Positions 1-4,651 of a DNA stretch of 7,476 nucleotides are shown here, one piece after another; position 1 is the first letter of the stretch, and every line of letters begins with the position of its first letter. Source of the stretch: Alphaproteobacteria bacterium (GTDB taxonomy: Bacteria; Pseudomonadota; Alphaproteobacteria; GCA-2731375). The position numbers and the translations under genes are program-made. The notes under the pieces were generated by a model. The model had not been told where the DNA came from. It saw nothing but the letters and a program-made list of their open reading frames with translations, and did no database searches. The stretch spans positions 1 to 7,476 of the forward strand of contig JANQKO010000299.1 in NCBI GenBank assembly GCA_028281075.1. Reading direction: 5' to 3'.

Positions 1-106
1 GGGCCATCGCGGTCGTCGACAGCCAGACGCCGGCCGTGGCGGCGGCGAGCGCCGCGCGGCAGGTCCTGATGGCCCGCTGGCCGTCGAGGCGAAAGGCGGC
101 GCGCAT
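1..106 (-). CDS. Exported protein of unknown function, N-terminal fragment (signal peptide only)
   Basis: An open frame begins with ATG at 106 and runs off the left edge; 35 residues are visible. They look like a Sec signal peptide: a basic N-region (MRAAFRLDGQRAIRTCR), a hydrophobic Ala-rich core (ALAAATAGVWLS) and a small-residue end (TTAMA) suited to signal peptidase I. No lipobox is visible, so a soluble periplasmic or outer-membrane product is likelier than a lipoprotein. A GGGA stretch lies 6 bases before the ATG, and a promoter-like pair sits at 175-203. An overlapping frame starting a little upstream gives a Pro/Arg-rich product and was not preferred. The mature protein is outside the window, so its function cannot be stated. 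The gene lies 142 bases downstream of the inositol monophosphatase gene on the same strand and probably has its own promoter. Confidence 0.55.
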   Translation of the reverse strand, partial: MRAAFRLDGQRAIRTCRAALAAATAGVWLSTTAMA

Positions 107-174
107 GCGATATCCCAGAGAACCATCCCCCGAGCCATCGGCGGCCTTCGGCGACCGCTTCGAATCCGCCGCAA

Positions 175-203
175 ACGATATCTCAATGCGATACACCGGG
201 CAA
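175..203 (-). promoter_or_regulatory. Putative sigma70-type promoter for the left-edge exported protein
   Basis: On the minus strand TTGCCC (203-198) is followed by a 17-base spacer and TATCGT (180-175). Each hexamer matches 4 of 6 consensus positions. This would place the transcript start near 168, about 60 bases before the ATG at 106. The rest of the 107-248 gap shows nothing else convincing apart from a short GC-rich inverted repeat at 223-237 with no T run. The call rests on sequence match alone. Confidence 0.35.
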
Positions 204-248
204 CGCACCCCGGCCCGTCGACCGCCCGAGGGGGGCGAGACAGGCGGG

Positions 249-1082
249 CTAGGTGCCAGCCGCTTGGACATTGGCGACCTCGTCCTCGATCGGTTTTCGT
301 GACAGCAGTTTCCGCAGGCTGCCGTGCATGCGGTCGTTTCCGGCGATGATCTCCCGCTCGGCGAGAATCGTCTCGCCGCCCTTGAAGTTGGTGGCGTAGC
401 CGCCGGCCTCGCGAACCAGGATGGCGCCGGCGGCGACGTCCCAGGCGTCGAGACCGGCTTCCCAGAAACCGTCGCAGCGCCCGGCCGCCACGTAGGCGAG
501 ATCGAGCGACGCGCAGCCGAAGCGCCGCAGGCCGGCGACCTTGGTCATGACGTCGTCGAGGACTGCCAGGAAGCCGGCGCGGTCGCCGCGGCCCAGATGC
601 GGGATGCCCGTGGCCAGCACCGCGTCGCTCAGGTTCTCGCGCGCCGACACCCGCAGGCGCCGGTCGTTCAGAAAGGCGCCCTGGCCCTTCTCGGCCCAGT
701 ACATCTCGTCGCTGATGGGGTTGTAGACCACGCCGGCGGCGATGACGCCGTCCCGCTCGAGGCCGATGGACACGGCGAAATGCGGGATGCCGTGCAGGAA
801 GTTGGTGGTGCCGTCCAGCGGGTCGACGATCCAGCGGTGGTCCGGGTCGTCACCGGGAACGGCGCCCGACTCCTCCATCAGGAAGCCGAAGCGGGGCCGG
901 GCCCGCGACAGCTCCCGCCGCAGGATATTCTCGGCCTTGACGTCGGCGACCGAGACGAAGTCCGCCGGCCCCTTGCGCGAGACCTGCAGGTTCTCGACCT
1001 CGCCGAAGTCCCGCACCAGCGCCCGTCCGGCTTTCAGCGCGGCGCCGGTCATCACGTTGATCAGCGGTGATTTGAGGGCCAT
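249..1082 (-). CDS. suhB: Inositol monophosphatase family protein (SuhB-like)
   Basis: A 277-residue protein of the Mg2+-dependent, Li+-sensitive inositol monophosphatase family, of normal family length (about 260-280). Metal-site motifs are intact: MEESG at 69-73 supplies the first Glu, the family signature WIVDPLDGTTNF at 84-95 supplies Asp87 and Asp90, and AWDVAAGAILVREAGG at 213-228 supplies the late Asp215. The family hydrolyses myo-inositol 1-phosphate or related sugar phosphates in the cytoplasm. E. coli SuhB also takes part in rRNA antitermination, but whether this protein does cannot be judged from sequence. The ATG at 1082 starts the usual N-terminal helix; no clear Shine-Dalgarno is seen. 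It lies 24 bases downstream of efp, so the two are probably cotranscribed. The true substrate is uncertain, since related phosphatases (CysQ, HisN types) share the fold, but overall motifs fit the SuhB/IMPase branch best. Confidence 0.9.
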   Translation of the reverse strand: MALKSPLINVMTGAALKAGRALVRDFGEVENLQVSRKGPADFVSVADVKAENILRRELSRARPRFGFLMEESGAVPGDDPDHRWIVDPLDGTTNFLHGIPHFAVSIGLERDGVIAAGVVYNPISDEMYWAEKGQGAFLNDRRLRVSARENLSDAVLATGIPHLGRGDRAGFLAVLDDVMTKVAGLRRFGCASLDLAYVAAGRCDGFWEAGLDAWDVAAGAILVREAGGYATNFKGGETILAEREIIAGNDRMHGSLRKLLSRKPIEDEVANVQAAGT

Positions 1083-1106
1083 GGCGGATGTCCGACGCCG
1101 CGGCCG

Positions 1107-1673
1107 TCAGGCCTCGGCCCGCTTGACGTAGCTGCCGTCCTCGGTGCTGACGACGACCCGGTCGCCGATATTGACGAACGGCGGCACGGTGGTCCGCAGG
1201 CCGTTCTCCAGCACGGCCGGCTTGTAGGACGCCGCCGCGGTCTGGCCCTTCACGGCCGGCTCGGTCTCGCTGACCGCGAAGGCCACGTGCTCCGGCAGGC
1301 TCAGGCCCAGCGGGCTACCCTCGTGGCTCTCGATGATCACCGTCATCCCGTCCTGCAGATAGGCCGCCTGATCGCCCAGCAGGTCCTTGTTCAGCTCGAC
1401 CTGCTCGTAGGTCTCCGAGTCCATGAAGGTGAAGCTGTCGCCGTCGCCGAACAGGAACTGATGCTCCTTCTGGTCCAGCCGCACCCGCTCGACGCTCTCC
1501 GAGGCGCGGAACCGCTCGTTTAGCTTGCTGCCGTTGCGCAGGTTGCGCAGCTCGACCTGCATGTAGGCGCCGCCCTTGCCCGGCTGGGTATGCTGGATCT
1601 TCATCGCCCGCCAGAGCTCGCCGTTATGTTCGATGACGTTCCCCGGACGGATGGCGTTGCCGTTGATTCGCAT
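1107..1673 (-). CDS. efp: Elongation factor P
   Basis: A 188-residue protein matching bacterial EF-P in length and layout: an N-terminal KOW-like domain followed by two OB domains. EF-P binds the ribosome between the P and E sites and rescues stalling at consecutive prolines. The tip loop reads HTQPGKGGAYMQVELRNL from residue 28, with Lys33 equivalent to the modified lysine of E. coli EF-P (Lys34). A Lys rather than Arg here argues against the rhamnosylated (EarP) type; whether beta-lysylation (EpmA/EpmB) occurs depends on genes outside the window. The C-terminal domain ends with the usual pattern PPFVNIGDRVVVSTEDGSYVKRA (residues 164 onward, split by family as PPFVNIGD and STEDGSYVKR). The ATG at 1673 gives MRINGNAIRPGN, the normal EF-P beginning, with a weak CGAGA seven bases upstream. 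It is the first gene before suhB and diverges from ridA. Confidence 0.96.
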   Translation of the reverse strand: MRINGNAIRPGNVIEHNGELWRAMKIQHTQPGKGGAYMQVELRNLRNGSKLNERFRASESVERVRLDQKEHQFLFGDGDSFTFMDSETYEQVELNKDLLGDQAAYLQDGMTVIIESHEGSPLGLSLPEHVAFAVSETEPAVKGQTAAASYKPAVLENGLRTTVPPFVNIGDRVVVSTEDGSYVKRAEA

Positions 1674-1715
1674 GGCATGATCTCGTTGGAATTGAGCCGC
1701 GTTGACGCGCCGCGG

Positions 1716-1744
1716 AAGCTATCAACTCGCCTGCCTCGGCGCAA
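1716..1744 (-). promoter_or_regulatory. Weak candidate promoter for efp
   Basis: On the minus strand TTGCGC (1744-1739), a 17-base spacer and TAGCTT (1721-1716) form a low-quality sigma70-like pair, about 43 bases upstream of the efp ATG. An imperfect inverted repeat with GTTGA/TCAAC ends (1701-1726) overlaps the -10 side and could be an operator or chance. Some promoter must lie in 1674-1838, because efp and ridA diverge here; this exact choice is tentative. Confidence 0.22.
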
Positions 1745-1770
1745 CGCCGAAGCCGTGCCGGAACGCGGCG

Positions 1771-1799
1771 CTGGCGGCGGCCGGCAATTCATGGATAAT
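1771..1799 (+). promoter_or_regulatory. Putative sigma70-type promoter for the ridA operon
   Basis: CTGGCG (1771-1776), a 17-base spacer and GATAAT (1794-1799) form a promoter-like pair; the -10 matches 5 of 6 consensus positions, the -35 only 3. Transcription would start near 1806, giving a leader of about 33 bases before the ATG at 1839. It is the only AT-rich -10 in this otherwise GC-rich stretch. Confidence 0.4.
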
Positions 1800-1825
1800 G
1801 CCGGTCCAGATCTCATCCGAAATTC

Positions 1826-1831
1826 AGGGAG
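1826..1831 (+). promoter_or_regulatory. Ribosome binding site deciding the ridA start
   Basis: AGGGAG lies seven bases upstream of the ATG at 1839. The reading frame stays open far upstream, across the divergent promoter region and into the opposite-strand efp gene. This site, together with the family's normal N-terminus, fixes the real start at 1839. Confidence 0.75.
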
Positions 1832-1838
1832 TCGCGAT

Positions 1839-2186
1839 ATGACAATCACCCGCCATGACGTCGGTCCACGCATGAGTCAGGCCGTGGAGTACGGGAATCT
1901 CGTATTTCTGGCCGGACAGGTCGCCGGCGACACGTCGGCCGACGTCAAGGGTCAGACCCAGCAGATCCTCGACCGGATCGACAGCCTGCTGGCCGAATGT
2001 GGCAGCAATAAGTCGAAGCTGCTGTCGGCGCAGATCTGGCTGTCGGACATCGGCACCTTCGCCGAGATGAACTCGGTCTGGGACGCCTGGATCGATCCCG
2101 AGAACCCGCCCTGCCGGGCCTGCGTCGAGAGCAAGCTCGCCACGCCGCAATACGTCGTCGAGATCATGGTGACGGCGGCCAAGTAG
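1839..2186 (+). CDS. RidA family protein (YjgF/YER057c/UK114)
   Basis: A 115-residue protein starting MTITRHDVGPRMSQAVEYG. It fits the small trimeric Rid family, whose archetype RidA hydrolyses reactive enamine/imine intermediates such as 2-aminoacrylate released by PLP enzymes. Visible family marks are Tyr18 followed by LVFLAGQVAGD at 21-31, a central helix with QTQQILDRIDSLLAE, IWLSDIGTFAEMN at 66-78, and CRACVE at 92-97. Arg93 there corresponds to the catalytic Arg105 of E. coli RidA, and Glu108 in VVEIMV matches the late conserved Glu. Active-site residues therefore appear complete and deaminase activity is plausible, though several Rid subfamilies exist and the subfamily cannot be fixed by eye. 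It is transcribed away from efp and followed 19 bases later by a small lipoprotein gene. Confidence 0.92.
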   Translation: MTITRHDVGPRMSQAVEYGNLVFLAGQVAGDTSADVKGQTQQILDRIDSLLAECGSNKSKLLSAQIWLSDIGTFAEMNSVWDAWIDPENPPCRACVESKLATPQYVVEIMVTAAK

Positions 2187-2205
2187 GCCGGCACGGACGG
2201 CGGCG

Positions 2206-2409
2206 ATGCGGCCGGCGCTGGCCGTGATGGCCCTGCTGGCCGGCATCGCCGTGCTGTCGGGCTGCGCCGGATGTCCCGACTGCCGGCGCGGCGGCGCCGG
2301 GATCGAGGTCGTCGGCTACTGCTACCGCACGCTCGCCGACGTCGATTGCTATACGAGGCCCGAGACCGGCCGCCAGCCGCTCGCCGTCCTGGCGCGACCT
2401 GTCGACTAG
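2206..2409 (+). CDS. Small cysteine-rich lipoprotein, function unknown
   Basis: A 67-residue protein with a lipoprotein signal peptide: a short N-region (MRP), hydrophobic core (ALAVMALLAGIAVL) and the lipobox LSGC with Cys20 as the lipidated residue. The predicted mature chain is only 48 residues and begins CAGCPDC, so cysteines fall at 20, 23 and 26, with two more at 39 and 48. The segment GYCYRTLADVDCYTRPETGR (37-56) resembles, from memory, short alphaproteobacterial envelope proteins with a CYRTL...DCY pattern; I cannot name the family. Ala21 after the lipid Cys does not suggest inner-membrane retention by the Asp+2 rule, so outer-membrane sorting is plausible. It lies 19 bases after ridA on the same strand, so probably cotranscribed, and is followed by a terminator-like hairpin. 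The Shine-Dalgarno is poor. The lipobox and the Cys/Tyr pattern make a real gene likely despite its size. Confidence 0.72.
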   Translation: MRPALAVMALLAGIAVLSGCAGCPDCRRGGAGIEVVGYCYRTLADVDCYTRPETGRQPLAVLARPVD

Positions 2410-2417
2410 CGTCTTTC

Positions 2418-2467
2418 CGCGTCGGTGGGATCGGCGTCCGATCCTTCGAGACGCGCTGAGGTTTTTT
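2418..2467 (+). terminator. Two-tier hairpin with T6 run, probable terminator of the ridA-lipoprotein operon
   Basis: A perfect 7-base stem GGATCGG (2428-2434)/CCGATCC (2438-2444) with a three-base loop is enclosed by a second stem CGCGTC (2418-2423)/GACGCG (2450-2455). After CTGAGG comes a run of six T (2462-2467). It starts 9 bases past the lipoprotein stop. The six-base gap between outer stem and T run is longer than in a classic intrinsic terminator, so efficiency is uncertain. Part of the stem is made from the left arm of the neighbouring repeat. Confidence 0.5.
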
Positions 2468-2530
2468 GTTTGATATCAATGCCTGACCTCATCCTGAGGA
2501 GCGGCCCGTAGGGACGCGTCTCGAAGGATG
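2440..2530. repeat. Intergenic palindromic repeat: one full and one shortened inverted copy
   Basis: ATCCTTCGAGACGCG (2441-2455) and CGCGTCTCGAAGGAT (2515-2529) form a perfect 15-base inverted repeat. The right-hand unit (2487-2530, 44 bases) runs from CCTCATCCTGAGGAGC to GCGTCTCGAAGGATG. It can fold on itself through CATCCT/AGGATG, and it contains the small palindrome CCTCA-tcc-TGAGG. The left unit (2440-2461) is the same sequence reversed but lacks about 22 internal bases. Between them sit the T6 run and a perfect palindrome TTGATATCAA (2470-2479). From memory, the combination CCTCATCCTGAGGAG...TCTCGAAGGATG recurs between genes in many alphaproteobacterial genomes as a REP-like element; copy number in this genome cannot be seen from here. 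The rest of the 2410-2561 gap holds only a GGCCGCGGCC palindrome (2539-2548). Confidence 0.75.
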
Positions 2531-2561
2531 CGATATCGGGCCGCGGCCGGGACAGCCCGCC

Positions 2562-3218
2562 TCAGCGGCCCGCCGCGTCGTCGGCCCGCGCGATCTCGGC
2601 GTTGAAGGCCCTGACCGCGGCCGCCGGGCCGTCGGGATGCTGCCAGACGCCGCCGACGACGGCCAGGAAGTCGGCGCCGGCGGCGACCAGCGGCGCGCAG
2701 TTCCCGACCGTGATGCCGCCGATGGCGACGCAGGGGATCTCGAACAGCTCTGACCACCATGCCAGGATCTCGGTGGTGGCGGTGGTCTTCGGCCGCTTGG
2801 TGCCGGTCGCGTAAAAGGCGCCGAAGGCGACGTAGTCGGCGCCGGCCTCGCCCGCCTCCATCGCCAGATGCCGGGAATCGTGACAGGTCACGCCGACCAC
2901 GGCGGCGTCGCCGACCAGGCGGCGCGCCTCGGCATAGGCCGTATCCTCCTGGCCGACATGACAGCCGTCCGCGCCCATCTCGGCGGCCAGGTCCGGCCGG
3001 TCGTTGATCAGGAAGGCGACGCCGCGGGCATGCGCGACCGGCATCAGCACCTCGGTCGCCCGGCGGATCGCGTCGTCGTCCACGTCCTTCAGCCTGAGCT
3101 GCAGGCAGGCGACGTCGCCGGCGTCGAGGGCGGCGGCCAGGTCGTCGGCGAAGGCGGCCGGGTCGATCCGCGGTGGCGTGATCGGGTAGAGCCGGCAGCG
3201 CGCCTGAGGTTCGGGCAA
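2562..3218 (-). CDS. thiE: Thiamine-phosphate synthase (thiamine-phosphate pyrophosphorylase)
   Basis: A 218-residue TIM-barrel protein that joins HMP pyrophosphate and thiazole phosphate to give thiamine phosphate. Family marks in order: RLYPITPP at 9-16, LQLRLKD at 39-45 (pyrophosphate site), FLINDRPDLA at 69-78 with the Asn-Asp pair, GCHVGQED at 85-92 (usually GVHLGQxD), VGVTCHDS at 108-115, GADYVAFGAFYATGTKRPK at 126-144, VAIGGIT at 164-170 and FLAVVGGVW at 184-192. The last lacks the Ser often found in the phosphate loop (VSAI/VSSAVW in relatives), a mild deviation. The start is TTG at 3218, four bases after the fba stop; no ATG gives the normal N-terminus, so translational coupling is likely. 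It is the last gene of the operon whose first visible gene encodes the thiamine-diphosphate enzyme transketolase. No riboswitch could fit directly before it. Confidence 0.88.
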   Translation of the reverse strand: MPEPQARCRLYPITPPRIDPAAFADDLAAALDAGDVACLQLRLKDVDDDAIRRATEVLMPVAHARGVAFLINDRPDLAAEMGADGCHVGQEDTAYAEARRLVGDAAVVGVTCHDSRHLAMEAGEAGADYVAFGAFYATGTKRPKTTATTEILAWWSELFEIPCVAIGGITVGNCAPLVAAGADFLAVVGGVWQHPDGPAAAVRAFNAEIARADDAAGR

Positions 3219-3222
3219 GCGG

Positions 3223-4152
3223 CTACTCTTTGCCCTGATAGATCCGGATGATCCTGTTCAGCATGTTGAGCGCGTCGTCGCGCGGCCGCTGGAAGGTGTT
3301 GCGGCCGATGATCGAGCCGTTGCCGCCGCCGTCGCGGATCGCCCGGGCATCCTCGAAGACCTGGTCCTCGCCCTTCTTGGCGCCGCCCGAGAACACGACG
3401 ACGCGGCGGCTGTCGAAGGCGGCCTGCATGACCTGGCGCACGCGCGCCGCCTGGCTCGCCAGGTCGACGCCGTAGAGGTCGTAGACCTTCTGGGCCTCGC
3501 CCTGCATCAGGTGGTCGCTCGGCAGCTTGACCTTGATGATATGCGCGCCCAGCAGCGCCGCCATGTGGGCGGCATAGGCGGCCACGTCCATGGCGGTCTC
3601 GCCGTCCTTGGTGACCTCGCCGCCGCGCGGATAGGACCACATGACCACGGCCAGGCCGACGGACTTGGCCTCTTCGGCCATCTCCCGGATCTCCTCCATC
3701 ATGTCGTAGGAGGCCTCGCTGCCGGGATAGATGGTGAAGCCGATCGCCGCGCAGCCGAGCCGCAGGGCGTCCTTGACCGAGGCCGTCGTCGCCTGGTCCT
3801 TGGGCTCGCCGCCGGGATAGAGCGAATTGGCGCTGTTCACCTTCAGGATCAGCGGGATCTGGCCGGCGAAGGTATCGGCGCCGGCCTCGACCATGCCCAG
3901 CGGCGTGGCGAAGGCGTTCAGCCCGGCGTCGATGGCGAGCTGGAAGTGATAGTGCGGATCGAAGGCCGGCGGATTGGGGATGAAGCTGCGGTGCGGACCG
4001 TGCTCGAAACCCTGGTCGACGGGCAGGATCACCATCTTCCCGGTGCCACCCAGCTTGCCGTGCATCAGGATGCGGGCGAGGTTGGCCTTGGTGCCCGGCG
4101 TGTCGCTCTCGTAGTTCTCCAGGATCTGGCGGACTTTCCGCGTCAGCTTCAT
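3223..4152 (-). CDS. fba: Class I fructose-bisphosphate aldolase, archaeal/DhnA type
   Basis: A 309-residue aldolase of the FbaB/DhnA family, which cleaves or forms fructose 1,6-bisphosphate through a Schiff-base lysine and needs no metal. Supporting motifs: ILPVDQGFEHGP at 42-53 with Asp46, MWSYPRGGEV at 171-180 with Tyr174, IIKVKLPSD at 205-213 whose lysines (207, 209) include the likely Schiff-base residue, FSGGAKK at 254-260, and the phosphate-binding loop GGGNGSIIGRNTFQRP at 275-290. It is unrelated in sequence to the zinc-dependent class II enzyme. The ATG at 4152 has a good TGAGGGG eight bases upstream and gives MKLTRKVRQILENY. An 81-base gap precedes it, with a candidate promoter and repeated motifs, so it may have extra regulation; four bases separate its stop from thiE. 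The symbol could also be written fbaB or fda. Confidence 0.93.
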   Translation of the reverse strand: MKLTRKVRQILENYESDTPGTKANLARILMHGKLGGTGKMVILPVDQGFEHGPHRSFIPNPPAFDPHYHFQLAIDAGLNAFATPLGMVEAGADTFAGQIPLILKVNSANSLYPGGEPKDQATTASVKDALRLGCAAIGFTIYPGSEASYDMMEEIREMAEEAKSVGLAVVMWSYPRGGEVTKDGETAMDVAAYAAHMAALLGAHIIKVKLPSDHLMQGEAQKVYDLYGVDLASQAARVRQVMQAAFDSRRVVVFSGGAKKGEDQVFEDARAIRDGGGNGSIIGRNTFQRPRDDALNMLNRIIRIYQGKE

Positions 4153-4185
4153 TTCAGTGGCCCCTCACGGTCGTTGTCGGTCTCG

Positions 4186-4234
4186 GTTGGCGATATTCTG
4201 CCGTGCATAGCGCAGCTATCGCCGTGTTGGCAAT
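4186..4234 (-). repeat. Paired 9-base motifs upstream of fba, possible operator
   Basis: On the minus strand ATTGCCAAC (4234-4226) and ATCGCCAAC (4194-4186) differ at one position and start exactly 40 bases apart, close to four helix turns. A further inverted pair GGCGATA (4189-4195)/TATCGCC (4217-4223) links the same area. The upstream copy overlaps the candidate -35 and the stop codon of the preceding gene. This layout is compatible with a regulator binding in phase, but short matches of this size can arise by chance in GC-rich DNA. Confidence 0.25.
4204..4233 (-). promoter_or_regulatory. Weak candidate internal promoter before fba
   Basis: On the minus strand TTGCCA (4233-4228), an 18-base spacer and TATGCA (4209-4204) make a sigma70-like pair about 50 bases before the fba start. 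The -35 matches 5 of 6 consensus positions, the -10 only 3. A small inverted repeat ATAGC-gca-GCTAT (4207-4219) sits between and over the -10. It could allow fba-thiE to be transcribed apart from tkt-gap-pgk. Sequence evidence only. Confidence 0.28.
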
Positions 4235-4647
4235 CACACTCCGTCCCCGGTCAGCGCCCGGCGGCAGGCGGCCTCGATATCGGCCGCGGCCAGCAGGTCG
4301 ACGGCGGCCGGCGCCGCCGCGTGGACCCGGGCCGCCGTCGCCTCGGCGGCGCTCTCGATCTTGCCGCGCAATGCTGCCGGGCCGGCGAACACGATCTCGG
4401 TCCAGCCGTCGCGCAGGGCCTGCAGCGCCAGCGCGGCATCCGCGCCGCAGTCCAGCAGGCATCGGCACCGGGCTCCGGGATGCGCCGGGGCGGCCCGCGC
4501 CAGCAGGCGCCGGTAGTAGCCCGGACCGGCATAGCCGGCGCCGCCGGGCGGTGTCAGCAGGGTGACCGGCGCGCCGGTCCGCGCGGCGGCGGCGAGCGCC
4601 GCGGACAGATGCGCCATGTCGTGGAAGATAACCGCGCTGCCGGTCAT
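4234..4647 (-). CDS. Unrecognised 137-residue protein between pgk and fba
   Basis: A conserved-looking cytoplasmic protein that I cannot assign to a named family. It begins MTGSAVIFHDMAHLSAALAA, alternates beta-like and alpha-like stretches (AVIFHD, PVTLLTPPG, RCRCLLDCGAD, EIVFAGP, each followed by an Ala-rich helix), and lacks signal peptide or membrane segments. The stretch CLLDCGADAALALQALRDGW (63-82) then TEIVFAGP recalls the strand-helix-strand around the LDHG motif of class II aldolases, but the metal-binding His is replaced by Cys. A half TIM-barrel or Rossmann-like unit is therefore possible; this is inference. From memory, Azospirillum-type genomes carry a similar small gene at the same place. 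The ATG at 4647 lies four bases after the pgk stop and suggests reinitiation; an in-frame ATG at 4668 would overlap pgk and adds MRCINDG. Codon use and tight packing between essential genes support a real gene. Confidence 0.7.
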   Translation of the reverse strand: MTGSAVIFHDMAHLSAALAAAARTGAPVTLLTPPGGAGYAGPGYYRRLLARAAPAHPGARCRCLLDCGADAALALQALRDGWTEIVFAGPAALRGKIESAAEATAARVHAAAPAAVDLLAAADIEAACRRALTGDGV

Positions 4648-4651
4648 CCCG

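Noticed and set aside
223..237. GC-rich inverted repeat CGCCC/GGGCG after suhB as a terminator
   Set aside because: The stem is only five pairs and no T run follows on the minus strand; it looks like chance in GC-rich DNA.
36..302. Plus-strand 88-codon frame near the left edge
   Set aside because: Overlaps the suhB end and the signal-peptide frame on the other strand; Arg/Pro/Ala-rich with no motif.
324..1070. Plus-strand open frame of 248 codons opposite suhB
   Set aside because: It mirrors the suhB reading frame; the minus strand carries intact phosphatase motifs.
1590..1838. N-terminal extension of the RidA frame
   Set aside because: The extension crosses efp coding sequence and the divergent promoter region. 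The family N-terminus and Shine-Dalgarno support the start at 1839.
2539..2548. GGCCGCGGCC palindrome after thiE as a terminator
   Set aside because: Perfect but short, without a T run on the minus strand; no support beyond base composition.
3219..3222. TPP riboswitch before thiE
   Set aside because: Only four bases separate fba from thiE, and no THI-box-like sequence was seen near the end of fba.
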